From assembly GCF_009858245.1 (NCBI RefSeq), contig NZ_VMSB01000001.1, positions 1,178,001 through 1,242,000 on the forward strand: a stretch of DNA of 64,000 nt. Reading direction: 5' to 3'. Position numbers and translations under genes: made by a program. Under the pieces are notes generated by a model. That model searched no databases, was not told the DNA's origin, and saw only the letters and a program-made list of their open reading frames with translations. Positions 1 to 9,289 of this stretch are shown here, one piece after another; position 1 is the first letter of the stretch; each line of letters begins with the position of its first letter. This stretch comes from Ornithinibacter aureus (GTDB taxonomy: Bacteria > Actinomycetota > Actinomycetes > Actinomycetales > Dermatophilaceae).

Positions 1-1314
1 GCCCTCGAGCTGGGCGAACTCCTGCTCGGCTTCGGCAGCACGGGCGCGAGCTGCCGCCACCGTCGCCTCGAGTCGGCCGATCTCGGCCTCACCGGCCTCG
101 ATCCGGCTGCGCCGGGCCGCCACCTGCCCGGCGAGCTTCGCCAGCCCTTCACGACGGTCGGCGGCGGCCCTGGCCAGCCGCGAGAGGCGGTCCTGCTCGG
201 CGGCGTAGGCCGCCTCGAGCTCCTGGCGGGCCGTGACGGCAGCGGCCAGCTCGCTCGTGGCCGCGGCGACCTCGGCGAGCAGTGCGGCCTCGGCGGCGCG
301 GGCCTGCTCGGCCTGCGCGCGCAACTCCTCGGGGTCTCGCCCGGACGTCGCCTCGTGCTCCTGGTCCTGCGAGAGCAGGCGCACCCGCTCGGCAGCCACC
401 GACCCGGTGGAGTCGAGCCGGTCGCGCAGGCTCTGCAGGCGCACGAAGCGCTCCTGGGCGCGGGTGAGCTCGGGGGCGGCCTCGGCGGACCGGCGCTCGA
501 CGTCGGACAGGCGGGTGCGCACGTCCTCGAGGGCGTTCTCGACGGCGGTGCGTCGCTCGATCAGCGCCGTCTCGTCGGCGACCTCCTGCTCCAGCAGGCT
601 GGTGAGCTGCACGAGGTCGTCGGCGAGCAGCCGCAGGCGGGCGTCGCGGGCGTCGGCCTGGATGACGGCGGCGCGACGGGCGGCCTCGGCCTGGCGACCG
701 AGGGGGCCGAGCTGGCGGCGGATCTCACCGGTGAGGTCCTGCACCCGGGTGAGGTTGGCCTCCATCGTCTCGAGCTTGCGCAGCGCACGCTCCTTGCGGC
801 GGCGGTGCTTGAGCACGCCGGCCGCCTCCTCGATGAACCCACGACGCTCCTCGGGCGTGGCCCGCAGCACGGTGTCGAGCTGGCCCTGCCCGACGATGAC
901 GTGCATCTCACGGCCCAGGCCCGAGTCGGAGAGCAGTTCCTGCACGTCGAGCAGCCGACAGTTCGTGCCGTTGATGGCGTACTCGCTGCCGCCGCCACGG
1001 AACATCGTGCGGGTGATCGTCACCTCGGTGTAGTCGATCGGCAGGGCGCCGTCGGTGTTGTCGATGGTGAGGCTGACCTCGGCCCGGCCGAGCGGCGGGC
1101 GTCCGGCGGTGCCGGCGAAGATGACGTCCTCCATCTTGCCGCCGCGAAGGCTCTTCGCACCCTGCTCACCCATGACCCAGGCCAGGGCGTCGACGACGTT
1201 GGACTTGCCCGACCCGTTGGGCCCCACGACGCAGGTGATGCCCGGCTCCAGGCGCATCGTCGTCGCCGAGGCGAAGGACTTGAACCCCTTGAGGGTCAGC
1301 GTCTTCAGGTACAC
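1..1314 (-). CDS. smc: Chromosome segregation ATPase SMC (N-terminal part, runs off the window)
   Basis: Head and coiled-coil core of the SMC-ScpAB condensin that compacts and segregates the chromosome. The GTG at 1314 gives MYLKTLTLKGFKSFA, the standard SMC beginning. Walker A GPNGSGKSN lies at residues 31-39 and the MGEQGAKSLRGG segment follows at about 48-60. From about residue 165 the protein becomes an Ala/Glu/Arg-rich heptad region, the first half of the long coiled coil. Only 438 codons are present; hinge, second coil and C-terminal head lie left of base 1. It is the last gene of the minus-strand run mutM, acyP, chorismate mutase, smc, an order common in actinobacteria apart from the plus-strand acyltransferase placed between mutM and acyP. 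Family assignment is certain. Confidence 0.97.
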   Translation of the reverse strand, partial: MYLKTLTLKGFKSFASATTMRLEPGITCVVGPNGSGKSNVVDALAWVMGEQGAKSLRGGKMEDVIFAGTAGRPPLGRAEVSLTIDNTDGALPIDYTEVTITRTMFRGGGSEYAINGTNCRLLDVQELLSDSGLGREMHVIVGQGQLDTVLRATPEERRGFIEEAAGVLKHRRRKERALRKLETMEANLTRVQDLTGEIRRQLGPLGRQAEAARRAAVIQADARDARLRLLADDLVQLTSLLEQEVADETALIERRTAVENALEDVRTRLSDVERRSAEAAPELTRAQERFVRLQSLRDRLDSTGSVAAERVRLLSQDQEHEATSGRDPEELRAQAEQARAAEAALLAEVAAATSELAAAVTARQELEAAYAAEQDRLSRLARAAADRREGLAKLAGQVAARRSRIEAGEAEIGRLEATVAAARARAAEAEQEFAQLEG

Positions 1315-1386
1315 GGTGTCGTCGCAGCTTCCGTCTGGTGGCGCAGGCTCGGCAGGAGCCGGTTGCCGCCCGACTCTACCGCCGCG

Positions 1387-1707
1387 TCAGGCCCGGTCCA
1401 CGGAGTTCTGGGCCGCGTCGGGGTCTGCTGCGAGGGCCTCGTGGTGGCGGATCACCTCGGCGATGACGAAGGTGATGAACTTCTCGGCGAATTGCGGGTC
1501 CAACCCGGCCTCGTCGGCCAGGCCGCGCAGGCGGGCGATCTGACGCTCCTCGCGGGCCGGGTCTGCCGGGGGCATCCCGATGGCGGCCTTGAGCTCGCCG
1601 ACCTGCTGGGTGGCCTTGAAGCGCTCGGCGAGCAGGTGCACGAGCGCCGCGTCGATGTTGTCGATGCTCGAGCGCAGGCGTGCGAGGTCGGGGTGGGTGT
1701 CGCTCAC
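1387..1707 (-). CDS. Chorismate mutase, AroQ type
   Basis: A 106-residue all-helical chorismate mutase that converts chorismate to prephenate for Phe and Tyr synthesis in the cytosol. The GTG at 1707 (VSDTHPDLARLRSSID) is preferred because the open frame upstream is low-complexity Arg/Ala/Gly. The AroQ pattern is visible: an N-terminal LRxxIDxIDxxLVxLLAERF helix, a central KxxxGMPPxDPAREExQ segment and a C-terminal helix FAEKFITFVIAEVIRHHE. There is no fused dehydratase or dehydrogenase domain, so it is a monofunctional enzyme. It lies 72 bases upstream of smc on the same strand and downstream of acyP, probably co-transcribed. Whether it needs DAHP synthase as a partner, as some short actinobacterial versions do, cannot be seen here. 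Confidence 0.9.
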   Translation of the reverse strand: MSDTHPDLARLRSSIDNIDAALVHLLAERFKATQQVGELKAAIGMPPADPAREERQIARLRGLADEAGLDPQFAEKFITFVIAEVIRHHEALAADPDAAQNSVDRA

Positions 1708-1790
1708 GCCGTCATCGTAGGAAGCCGCGGCCTCCGCGGCGCTCCCCCGTCCACCCCCCGGATGCCGTCGAGCCCGGTTGGCAGCGCCCG

Positions 1791-2090
1791 TCACCGCTCG
1801 CGGAACCCGACCTCACCGCGCGGGTCACCGCGCAGCGGGGCCGACACGGTGCTGACATGACCCGGCCGCCCGGCGGTGGACACCGGCTCGGAGAGCAGGG
1901 TGAGCAGGGCACCGAGAGCGGGGACCGGACCCTCGGCGACCACCTCGACCCGCCCGTCCGCGGTGTTGCGGGCGTGCCCGGTCAGGCCCAGTTCCAGGGC
2001 CCGGGCCCGCACCCACCAGCGGAACCCGACGCCCTGGACGTCCCCGCGCACGAACACCGTGACGCGGCGCGTGGGCTGATCGTCGTCCAT
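1791..2090 (-). CDS. acyP: Acylphosphatase
   Basis: Small (99-residue) acylphosphatase that hydrolyses carboxyl-phosphate bonds such as acetyl phosphate. The ATG at 2090 starts [20 protein letters not shown]. The family signature [10 protein letters not shown] contains the phosphate-binding loop and catalytic Arg, and [16 protein letters not shown] supplies the catalytic Asn. The C-terminal [10 protein letters not shown] corresponds to the usual last strand. An upstream GTG at 2096 would add two residues and cannot be excluded. It sits between the divergent acyltransferase gene and chorismate mutase, in the conserved mutM-acyP-smc interval of actinobacteria. The physiological role of bacterial acylphosphatases is not settled; conserved placement suggests only co-expression. 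Confidence 0.93.
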   Translation of the reverse strand: MDDDQPTRRVTVFVRGDVQGVGFRWWVRARALELGLTGHARNTADGRVEVVAEGPVPALGALLTLLSEPVSTAGRPGHVSTVSAPLRGDPRGEVGFRER

Positions 2091-2155
2091 GGACACCCAG
2101 CGTAGGCCTGCGCGCCTCCGCACCACTGTCACCGCCTGCCCCTACCGTTACCGAC

Positions 2156-4141
2156 ATGAGCACCGTGACGGCTCACAGCCCCGGCGGACGGGACGCCACG
2201 ACGGGCGTGCCCGCACCGGCGCGTGCCGCCGAGGAGCCGTCCAAGGCCGGTCGGCTCCCGGGCCTGGACGGCCTGCGCGCCCTGGCCATCGTCGCGGTCC
2301 TGACCTTCCACCTCGACCCGTCCTGGCTGCCCGGCGGGTTCCTCGGGGTCGACGTGTTCTTCGTCGTCTCGGGGTTCCTCATCACCACGCTCCTCGTGCG
2401 CGAGCGCGCGGTCACCGGCGGGCTGGACCTCCCGGGGTTCTGGACCCGCCGCGCCCGCCGCCTGCTGCCGGCGCTGCTGGTGTGCGTCCCGGCATCCGTG
2501 CTCCTCGCCCGCCTGTCCGAGGGCGACCTGCTCGTCGGCATCGGGCGCCAGGTGCTCGGGGCGTTCACGTTCACGTCGAACTGGCTCGAACTGGCCGCGG
2601 GCAGCGACTACTTCGCAGCCACCACGCCCACGCTGTTCATGAACCTGTGGTCCCTCGCCGTCGAGGAGCAGTTCTACCTCCTGTGGCCGCTCGCCGTGCT
2701 GGTGCTGCTGCGGGTGACGCGGGGGTACGAGGCCCGGGCTGCCGTCGCGTTGGGCCTGGCCGTGGTGTCGGCGGTGCTGATGGCGGTGCACGTCGACCCG
2801 CAGAGCCCAACCCGCGCGTACTACGGCACCGACACCCACGTCATGGGGCTGATGCTCGGCGCGGCGCTGGCGTTCGCGTGGGCGGCTCCGCACCGCGCGT
2901 GGACGCGCACCCCGTGGTGGGGTGCCCACCGGCGTCAGGTGGCCGCGGCGGCGCTCGTCACCCTGCTCGCCCTGATGGCGACGGCAGGTGAGGCCTCGGC
3001 GTGGACGTTCCGCGGTGGCATCCTGCTCGCCTCACTCGCGACGACCGCCCTCGTGCTCGTCGTCGTCGAGCGGCCCGGACGCATCCAGGCGGTTCTGGAA
3101 CTGCCCGCGGCCCGCTGGATCGGTGCCCGCAGCTACGGCATCTACCTCTGGCACTGGCCGGTGTTCCTCGTCATCGGCGCTGACCTTCCCGTGGCACCCG
3201 GCAGCCCGGCCTACCTCGCGACCCGCGTCTGGTGCGTCGTCATGACCCTCGTCATCGCGGACCTGTCCTACCGGTTCATCGAGACGCCCGTGCGCCGGTA
3301 CGGCTTCCGCGGCACCGCCGGTCGTGCCCTGGCCCGGCTGCGGGCGATGGGCCCCCGGGGCGCTCGTGTCCTGTGGGGTCTCGCGCTGGTGCTCGCCCTG
3401 GTCGTCACCGTGGTGCTCGTGACCGCGCCGGAGCGCACCGCCACCGAGGAGCTCATCACGGCCAACGAGGCCGCCCTCGCTCTCGAGGACACGACGGCGT
3501 CCTCGGCTGACGAGCGTCGGCCCGCGAACCCGGGCACCGCCACGGCGGATGCCGCCTCGTCCTCACCCAGCCCCACGGCATCCGCCGCCGTGGCGGCCTC
3601 GACGACCGCCGACTGGACGATGCCGTCGGGCAAGGAGATCGACGTCTTCGGCGACTCCATGGCCGTCGGCTCGATCCACGCCCTGCGCTACTACCTGCCC
3701 GGCATCCGCGTCGACGGCAAGTCCAACCGCCAGTGGAGCGCCGCGCCCACGTACGTCGCCGCCAAGGGTGACTCCCTGCGGCGCGCCGTGGTGATCGTGC
3801 TGGGCACGAACGCCGGCACCGACCTGCCGGTCGCGCGCAAGACCCTCGACGCCATCGGGCCGGACCGCATGGTGGTGCTGACGACCGTCCACGGCCGGTT
3901 CGCCCGCGCCGAAGAGGACAACGCGGCGCTGCGCGAACTCGTCGAGGGTCGACCGAACGTGCGCCTCGCCGACTGGGATGCCGCGTTGAAGGGCACCAGC
4001 GGACAGCTCCAGAGCGACGGCATCCACCCGAGCCTGAAGGGCTCGCACCTGTTCGCCAAGACGGTGCGCCAGGCCCTGGCCGACCTGTCGGAGGAACGCA
4101 CCGGCAAGGCCGTGGTGCTCAAGGAGCTCCCGAGCCCCTGA
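2156..4141 (+). CDS. Membrane acyltransferase (OafA type) with C-terminal SGNH domain
   Basis: A 661-residue two-domain envelope protein. Residues about 33-380 form an acyltransferase-3 domain that begins with PGLDGLRALAIVAVLTFH and GGFLGVDVFFVVSGFLIT; the early His is the conserved catalytic candidate, and about ten hydrophobic segments follow. A further membrane segment near 405-425 is followed by an Ala/Ser/Thr/Pro-rich linker. The C-terminal SGNH hydrolase-like domain has block I VFGDSMAVGS and a late SDGIHPS with the Asp-His pair. Such fusions O-acetylate surface glycans or peptidoglycan, handing acetyl groups across the membrane to the extracytoplasmic SGNH domain. The gene lies on the opposite strand inside the otherwise minus-strand mutM-acyP-smc block. 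The substrate cannot be inferred. Confidence 0.88.
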   Translation: MSTVTAHSPGGRDATTGVPAPARAAEEPSKAGRLPGLDGLRALAIVAVLTFHLDPSWLPGGFLGVDVFFVVSGFLITTLLVRERAVTGGLDLPGFWTRRARRLLPALLVCVPASVLLARLSEGDLLVGIGRQVLGAFTFTSNWLELAAGSDYFAATTPTLFMNLWSLAVEEQFYLLWPLAVLVLLRVTRGYEARAAVALGLAVVSAVLMAVHVDPQSPTRAYYGTDTHVMGLMLGAALAFAWAAPHRAWTRTPWWGAHRRQVAAAALVTLLALMATAGEASAWTFRGGILLASLATTALVLVVVERPGRIQAVLELPAARWIGARSYGIYLWHWPVFLVIGADLPVAPGSPAYLATRVWCVVMTLVIADLSYRFIETPVRRYGFRGTAGRALARLRAMGPRGARVLWGLALVLALVVTVVLVTAPERTATEELITANEAALALEDTTASSADERRPANPGTATADAASSSPSPTASAAVAASTTADWTMPSGKEIDVFGDSMAVGSIHALRYYLPGIRVDGKSNRQWSAAPTYVAAKGDSLRRAVVIVLGTNAGTDLPVARKTLDAIGPDRMVVLTTVHGRFARAEEDNAALRELVEGRPNVRLADWDAALKGTSGQLQSDGIHPSLKGSHLFAKTVRQALADLSEERTGKAVVLKELPSP

Positions 4142-4145
4142 GCCG

Positions 4146-5009
4146 TCAGGACGACTGGCGACGCGGCCGGGGCCGGGGCTGGCAACGGGGGCAGGAGAAC
4201 GACGACCGGTTCATGAAGTGCTCGCGGCGGATCAGGGTGCCGCAGCGGCGGCAGGGCCGACCCTCCTGGCCGTAGGCGGCGAGCGAGCGGTCGAAGTAGC
4301 CGGAGGCGCCGTTGACGTTGACGTAGAGGGCGTCGAAGCTCGTCCCGCCCTGGTCGAGGGCCTCGCGCATGACGTCGGCGGCGTGGTCGAGCACCGTGCC
4401 GATCAGCGGTTTGCTGAGGCTGTGGGCTGGCCGCTCGCCGTGGACGCCGGCCCTCCACAGGGCCTCGTCGGCGTAGATGTTGCCGATCCCCGAGGCCACC
4501 CGCTGGTCGAGCAGCACGCGTTTGACGGCGCTGTCGCGGGCCTTGACGACCTTGATGACCGCGGCCCGGTCGAACTCCGGGTCGAGCAGGTCGCGGGCGA
4601 TGTGCGAGATCGAGGTCGGCACCCCGTCCTCGTCGAGGTCGGCCAGCGCCAAGCCACCGAAGGTCCGCTGGTCGACGAAGCGCAGCTCCGGGCCGTCGTC
4701 GGCGAACCGGAAGCGGGCGTGCAGGTGCCTCTCGTCCGGGGCGTCACCCGCCTCGACGAGCAGCTGCCCGCTCATGCCGAGGTGGACGACGAGGCCGACG
4801 GCGTCCTCGAGGTCGAGCCAGAGGTACTTGCCGCGGCGACGCGCTGCCGCGATGCGGCGCCCGGTGAGCCGGTCGGCCAGGTCGACCGGACCGGCGACGT
4901 GGCGGCGGGCCACGCGGTGGCCGCGCAACTCGACCTCGGTCAGCCGACGTCCGACGACGTGGTCGGCCAGACCTCGCCGGACGACCTCGACCTCGGGGAG
5001 CTCGGGCAC
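4146..5009 (-). CDS. mutM: Formamidopyrimidine-DNA glycosylase
   Basis: Base-excision repair glycosylase/AP lyase that removes 8-oxoguanine and formamidopyrimidines. The protein starts [14 protein letters not shown], so the catalytic Pro2-Glu3 pair is intact and the start is unambiguous. Lys near position 61 in RGKYLWLDL matches the conserved catalytic lysine. The helix-two-turn-helix [18 protein letters not shown] is present. A C-terminal zinc finger has the pattern CxxC-x16-CxxC ([13 protein letters not shown] then SCPRC). Length of 287 is normal. The gene follows rnc with a 7-base gap, giving the typical rnc-mutM pair. The opposite-strand acyltransferase ends 4 bases away, so the two genes converge without an obvious terminator. 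Confidence 0.97.
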   Translation of the reverse strand: MPELPEVEVVRRGLADHVVGRRLTEVELRGHRVARRHVAGPVDLADRLTGRRIAAARRRGKYLWLDLEDAVGLVVHLGMSGQLLVEAGDAPDERHLHARFRFADDGPELRFVDQRTFGGLALADLDEDGVPTSISHIARDLLDPEFDRAAVIKVVKARDSAVKRVLLDQRVASGIGNIYADEALWRAGVHGERPAHSLSKPLIGTVLDHAADVMREALDQGGTSFDALYVNVNGASGYFDRSLAAYGQEGRPCRRCGTLIRREHFMNRSSFSCPRCQPRPRPRRQSS

Positions 5010-5016
5010 CGGCGGG

Positions 5017-5760
5017 TCAGGCCCCCTCGTGGGCGTCGCGGATGCTGCCCCACGCCAGCGCCGCAGCCTGCTGCTCGGCCACCTTCTTCGTGCGGCCCTC
5101 GCCCTGTCCGAGCACCCGTCCCCCGACGTGTACCTCGGCCCGGAAGCACTTCGCGTGCTCCGGCCCCTCCTCGACCACGGAGTACTCGGGAGATCCGAGC
5201 CCGTGCTTGGAGGAGATCTCCTGCAGGCTAGTCTTCCAGTCCAGGCCGGCCCCGAGGGTCACGGCCTGCGCGAGCAGCGGGTCGACGAGGTGGTGCACGA
5301 GCTCGGTGGCCGCGGTGATGCCACCGCTCTGGTAGACGGCACCGATGACGGCCTCGACGGTGTCGGCGAGGATCGAGTCCTTGTCGCGCCCGCCGGTGGT
5401 CTCCTCCCCCCGCCCGAGGAAGACGTAGTCACCGAGCCCGAGCGTGCGGCCCACCTCGGCCAGCGCTCGCATGTTGACCACCGATGCGCGCAGCTTGGCC
5501 AGCTGGCCCTCGCTGGTGTCCGGGTGGGTGTCGTGCAGGGTCGTCGTGACGACCAGACCCAGCACGGAGTCACCGAGGAACTCGAGTCGTTCGTTGTGCG
5601 GCAGACCGCCCGCCTCGTAGGCGTAGGAGCGGTGCGTCAGGGCACGCTGAAGCAGCGCCTCGTCGACCGGGCTGCTGGTCACCTGGACCAGGTGCTCCAG
5701 CAGCTCGATGACGGGGCGCGGCGGTGTCAGTGCACCGGGCGCGGACGCCGCCCTCCCCAT
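5017..5760 (-). CDS. rnc: Ribonuclease III
   Basis: Double-strand-specific endoribonuclease that processes rRNA precursors and structured mRNAs. The ATG at 5760 yields 247 residues. The RNase III signature [14 protein letters not shown] carries the metal-binding acidic residues, and the second acidic cluster is [20 protein letters not shown]-terminal double-stranded RNA-binding domain runs from about residue 175 ([22 protein letters not shown] to [15 protein letters not shown]). The start lies 10 bases after the rpmF stop, consistent with the conserved rpmF-rnc-mutM operon. The first 20 residues ([16 protein letters not shown]) are low complexity, and no strong ribosome-binding site precedes the ATG, so translational coupling to rpmF is likely. 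Confidence 0.96.
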   Translation of the reverse strand: MGRAASAPGALTPPRPVIELLEHLVQVTSSPVDEALLQRALTHRSYAYEAGGLPHNERLEFLGDSVLGLVVTTTLHDTHPDTSEGQLAKLRASVVNMRALAEVGRTLGLGDYVFLGRGEETTGGRDKDSILADTVEAVIGAVYQSGGITAATELVHHLVDPLLAQAVTLGAGLDWKTSLQEISSKHGLGSPEYSVVEEGPEHAKCFRAEVHVGGRVLGQGEGRTKKVAEQQAAALAWGSIRDAHEGA

Positions 5761-5770
5761 GGGGAAGCGA

Positions 5771-5965
5771 TCAGCCCTGGTGCTCGGTGCGCTCGGCGAC
5801 GCCGTAGTGGCGGCCCTTGTAGGTGCCACACGACGGGCACGCAACGTGCGGCTGGGTGAGCGACTTGCACTGGGGGCAGGTCGTCGTGGCGACGGGAGCC
5901 GCCTTCCAGTTGGCGCGGCGCGAGCGGGTGTTGGAGCGCGACATCTTCCGCTTCGGAACGGCCAC
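5771..5965 (-). CDS. rpmF: 50S ribosomal protein L32 (zinc-binding form)
   Basis: Large-subunit ribosomal protein of 64 residues beginning [17 protein letters not shown], the canonical L32 N-terminus. It keeps two CxxC knuckles, TCPQCK and ACPSCG, so it is the C+ form that holds a structural zinc. Actinobacteria often encode a second, cysteine-free paralogue under Zur control; none is in this window. It is preceded by the DUF177 gene (1-base gap) and followed by rnc. The DUF177-rpmF pairing is one of the most conserved in bacteria and implies joint control of ribosome assembly. Confidence 0.98.
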   Translation of the reverse strand: MAVPKRKMSRSNTRSRRANWKAAPVATTTCPQCKSLTQPHVACPSCGTYKGRHYGVAERTEHQG

Positions 5966-5966
5966 G

Positions 5967-6545
5967 TCAGGTCCTCTTCTCTGTCGGAGTGGGCTGGTTT
6001 TCGGTCAGGGCCGAAAGGGCCGCCCATCGGGGGTCGATCAGGTCGTGCTGGTGGTCCGGGTCCTCCGCGAGCGGCTTGCCGCACTCGGAGCACAGCCCGG
6101 GGCAGTCGGGCCGGCACACCGGCTGGAACGGCAGTGCAGGCACCACCGTGTCCCGGAGCAGCGGTTCGAGGTCGATCAGACCGTCCTCGATTCGCGACTC
6201 CTCGGCTGCGTCCTCGTCCCCCACCTCGTGGTGGTGGGCGTGGCGCTCGGCGTAGACGAACAGCTCCTGGAAGGCCCCGTCGACCGGGTGGGTCACGGGG
6301 TCCAGGCACCGCACGCAGGCGCCGGTCGCCGTGCCACGGACCGAACCGGTGACGAGCACTCCCTCGACGACGGACTCCAGGCGCAGGTCGAGGGTCAGGG
6401 GCTGGCCCTGCTCGACGCGCATGACGACCGTGCCGAAGTCGCTCGGCGCACCGATTTCACGCGTCAGCTCACTCATCGTCCCGGGACGACGGCCGACGAG
6501 CTTGGTGTCGAGCACCATCTCGGACCGGGGGTCGAGTCGAGTCAT
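5967..6545 (-). CDS. DUF177/YceD family protein
   Basis: YceD-like protein of 192 residues encoded immediately upstream of rpmF. The ATG at 6545 ([18 protein letters not shown]) is chosen over one 33 bases upstream because it fits the family N-terminus. A zinc-type pair occurs at CVRCL, in the middle, and another at [16 protein letters not shown] near the C-terminus, the latter being the usual DUF177 signature CxxxCxGLCxxCG. Members are linked to 23S rRNA accumulation in some bacteria and plants (YceD/DUF177A), but no enzymatic activity is established. The acyltransferase stop lies 94 bases upstream on the same strand, so the promoter could be in that gap or in the distal coaD run. Confidence 0.9.
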   Translation of the reverse strand: MTRLDPRSEMVLDTKLVGRRPGTMSELTREIGAPSDFGTVVMRVEQGQPLTLDLRLESVVEGVLVTGSVRGTATGACVRCLDPVTHPVDGAFQELFVYAERHAHHHEVGDEDAAEESRIEDGLIDLEPLLRDTVVPALPFQPVCRPDCPGLCSECGKPLAEDPDHQHDLIDPRWAALSALTENQPTPTEKRT

Positions 6546-6639
6546 GAGCCTTGGGTGTTGTCGGTGTGGTTCGGCCACGCCTCACGGACGCAGACCGAGG
6601 GTCAAGGTTACCGGTCACAGGCCCCGCACCCAAACCGAC

Positions 6640-8739
6640 TCATTGAGGGGCCCTGGTCAGGGCTTGGTCGACGGCAGCAGCCACCTGCGGCGCCAGCGTC
6701 TTCGCATACGTGGCGGTGACGTGGTCGCCGGCCCGGTGCACCGCCACGTGGCCGATGACGACGGGGCACTGGCCGCCCGGGCAGATCCACGCGGTGAGGT
6801 CGAGCAGCTCGACGGCGGAGCGGGCCTGCGCCTGCGGTGCCGAGCCAGCGGCGACGAGCGCCACGGCATCCTGCTGCACCTGCAACCCACTGCCCGCGAC
6901 CGCCGGCTGCGCCGCGAAGGTGCAGCGCCGGAGCTCGCGCGGGTGGCGGGCCGCGCAGATGTCGAGGTCGTCCGGCGAGAGCGGGCTGTCCCCGACGACG
7001 ACGACGGGCACGCCACGATCCGTGAGCTCCTGCCAGCGGTCGGCGTACCCCTGAACGAGCAGTTCACGCTCGGTGGACTCCCCCACCCACGCGCTGCGAG
7101 CAACCCCCGACGTCACCACGACGTCCGGAGGGTCCTGCTCGAGCGAGCGCACCACGGCCTCGTTCCAGGCGTCGCACTCGGGGTAGGCCACCCCCGCCTC
7201 GGCCGCCGGTGCAGCGGCGAACGCACACGCCGACTTGCCCCAGGTGACGATGCGCCACCCGCGATCGAGCGCGACCACCTCGAGAGCGGGCAGCCACTGC
7301 ATCGCCTTGGAGTCACCGACGAGCGCGATCGTGCTCGTGCCCTCCGGGTCACCGAAGGTGCAGGCCACCGGCTCGGTGGCGGCGTGGTCGACCTGGCAGC
7401 GATCGACGTCGGCGGCCGGCCGGTCCTCGCCGGCCACGAGGGGGTCGGGCGTCACCCAGCCGGGGTCGTCGACGTCCGTGACAGGCCGCCCCGGGACCAC
7501 GGTGGCCGCCCCGAGATCGGCCACGACGACCACCCCGTCCGGGGGCGTCGTGGTGAATGGTGAGCGCAGCGGCAGCAACGGCAGGGCCGCGAGAACCCCT
7601 ACCAGCGACAGTGCCAGCCCGCTCGCGAGCAGGGCCCGCGGGCGCTCGCGCAGCCACGGACCGTGGTGGACGGGGGTCTCGACGAAGCGCCACGACAGCC
7701 AGGCCGGGCCGATCGACGCGACGGCGAGCGCCGCCTTTCCCCAGGTCGGGAGAATGGTGCCCACGGCATCCGCGGTCCATTCCCCGAGCACGATGAACGG
7801 CCAGTGCCACAGGTAGAGCGAGTACGACAATCCACCGATCCACACCATCGGCCGCCACCCGAGCACCCGGCCCGCACCCTGCCCGCCGCCGCACTGCCAG
7901 CCCACCCACAGCAGCGCCGCGGTCGGCACCGTCGGGAGCAGCGCCCAGGCCCCCGGCCAGTCGATGCCGTCGGGCAGCAGCAAAGCCACCGCCACCAGGG
8001 TGAGCAGGGCCGCCCAGCCGAGCACCCTCGCGCCACGAACTGGGGATGCCGGTCGCGGCCTCCCAGCGAGCGCCACTGCGAGCATCGCCCCCACCCCCAG
8101 TTCCCACACCCGAGTCGTCGTCGTGAAGAAGGCCGGCCGGGGGGAGGTGTCCGAGAACCAGATCGACCAGACGAAGGAGACCGCGACGAGCACGCCGAGT
8201 GCGCCCAGCACGACCCGGCGGCTCGGGCGCCGCACGACCAGGGCCAGCACGATGAGCAGCAGCGGCCACAGGACGTAGAACTGCTCCTCGACGGCCAGCG
8301 ACCAGAAGTGCTGCACGGGTGAGGGGCGGATGTCGGAGGCGAGGTAGTCGACCTCTCGCCGGGCGAAGACCCAGTTGACGACGTAGGCCGCCGACGCCGC
8401 GATGTCGATCCCGATGTCGCGCCGGCGCAGCCCCGGCACCACGAGGAAGGACCAAGCCGCCGTGACCACGAGGACGAGCACCGCGGCGGGCAGCAGGCGG
8501 CGGATCCGTCGGCCGACGAACCGCGACCACGAGATCGCCCCGGTGTCCGACAGCTCGGTGACGAGGAGCCCGGTGATGAGGAAGCCGGAGATGACGAAGA
8601 AGATGTCGACGCCGATGAACCCACCGTGCAGGGGCAGGCCCGCGTGGTGGGCCAGGACGGTGAGGATCGCGACCGCGCGCAGCCCCTCGATGTCCGGGCG
8701 GAAACCGGAGTGGCGCGCGGGTGACTCAGCCGTCGGCAC
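6640..8739 (-). CDS. Membrane acyltransferase (OafA type) with C-terminal SGNH domain
   Basis: A 699-residue acyltransferase-3/SGNH fusion, a second copy of the architecture seen at 2156-4141. The N-terminus RPDIEGLRAVAILTVLAHHAG and GGFIGVDIFFVISGFLITG is diagnostic; FVGRRIRRLLPAA follows, then SLAVEEQFYVLWPLLL and about ten membrane helices. The SGNH module starts near residue 480 with ALVGDSKAMQWLPAL and ends with AGDHVTATYAKTLAP, where the Asp-His pair sits in the expected last block. The likely role is O-acylation of extracellular polysaccharide or peptidoglycan. The start overlaps the coaD stop by 14 bases, so it is probably translated from the coaD transcript. It is an insertion relative to the usual coaD-DUF177-rpmF order. 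Confidence 0.88.
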   Translation of the reverse strand: MPTAESPARHSGFRPDIEGLRAVAILTVLAHHAGLPLHGGFIGVDIFFVISGFLITGLLVTELSDTGAISWSRFVGRRIRRLLPAAVLVLVVTAAWSFLVVPGLRRRDIGIDIAASAAYVVNWVFARREVDYLASDIRPSPVQHFWSLAVEEQFYVLWPLLLIVLALVVRRPSRRVVLGALGVLVAVSFVWSIWFSDTSPRPAFFTTTTRVWELGVGAMLAVALAGRPRPASPVRGARVLGWAALLTLVAVALLLPDGIDWPGAWALLPTVPTAALLWVGWQCGGGQGAGRVLGWRPMVWIGGLSYSLYLWHWPFIVLGEWTADAVGTILPTWGKAALAVASIGPAWLSWRFVETPVHHGPWLRERPRALLASGLALSLVGVLAALPLLPLRSPFTTTPPDGVVVVADLGAATVVPGRPVTDVDDPGWVTPDPLVAGEDRPAADVDRCQVDHAATEPVACTFGDPEGTSTIALVGDSKAMQWLPALEVVALDRGWRIVTWGKSACAFAAAPAAEAGVAYPECDAWNEAVVRSLEQDPPDVVVTSGVARSAWVGESTERELLVQGYADRWQELTDRGVPVVVVGDSPLSPDDLDICAARHPRELRRCTFAAQPAVAGSGLQVQQDAVALVAAGSAPQAQARSAVELLDLTAWICPGGQCPVVIGHVAVHRAGDHVTATYAKTLAPQVAAAVDQALTRAPQ

Positions 8740-9280
8740 GCAGGCGGTCGACGAGGGCGTCGCGCACCTCGTCCGGCACCAGGCCGCTCACGTCGCCGCC
8801 GAAGCGCACGACCTCCTTGACGAGTGAGCTCGACACGTGCGCCATGACCGGGTCGCCCGGGACGAACACCGTCTCGATGCCGGTGAGGTGGCGGTTCATC
8901 AGCGCCATCGGGAGCTCGTACTCGAAGTCTGCGGAGCCGCGCAGACCCTTGACGATCACCGAGGCGTCGAGGTCTCGGCAGACGTCGACGAGCAACGTGC
9001 CGGCGAAGGCCTCGACCCGCACCGTGCCCGCGGCGCTGGTGCCGGTGCCGTTGTCGGCAGCACCGGCACCAGCGCCAGGTCCGAGACGCTCGGCGACACC
9101 CCGCTCGATGAACGCGATCCGCTCCTGCACGCTGAACGTCCCCGCCTTGGCCGGGTTGTGCAGCACGGCCACGACGACCTCGTCGTGCAGGGCCGCTGCC
9201 CGGGCGATGACGTCGAGGTGCCCGTGGGTCACGGGGTCGTAGGAGCCTGGGCACACGGCTCGGCGCACGGTGTCGGTCAC
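8726..9280 (-). CDS. coaD: Phosphopantetheine adenylyltransferase
   Basis: Fourth step of coenzyme A synthesis: joins ATP and 4'-phosphopantetheine to form dephospho-CoA. The nucleotidyltransferase motif GSYDPVTHGHLDVI near residue 12 carries the catalytic THGH histidine, and VSSSLVKEVVRFGGDV near the end matches the C-terminal ISSTxVR-type motif. DASVIVKGLRGSADFEYE is the conserved substrate-binding segment. At 184 residues it is about 25 longer than the usual 160. The excess is a Gly/Ala/Thr-rich stretch at about residues 67-86 (GPGAGAGAADNGTGTSAAGT) between the ERIAFIERGV helix and the VRVEAF strand, a surface loop in known structures. It lies downstream of the hemerythrin gene (9-base gap). 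Confidence 0.95.
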   Translation of the reverse strand: MTDTVRRAVCPGSYDPVTHGHLDVIARAAALHDEVVVAVLHNPAKAGTFSVQERIAFIERGVAERLGPGAGAGAADNGTGTSAAGTVRVEAFAGTLLVDVCRDLDASVIVKGLRGSADFEYELPMALMNRHLTGIETVFVPGDPVMAHVSSSLVKEVVRFGGDVSGLVPDEVRDALVDRLRADG

Positions 9281-9289
9281 ACCCCCACG

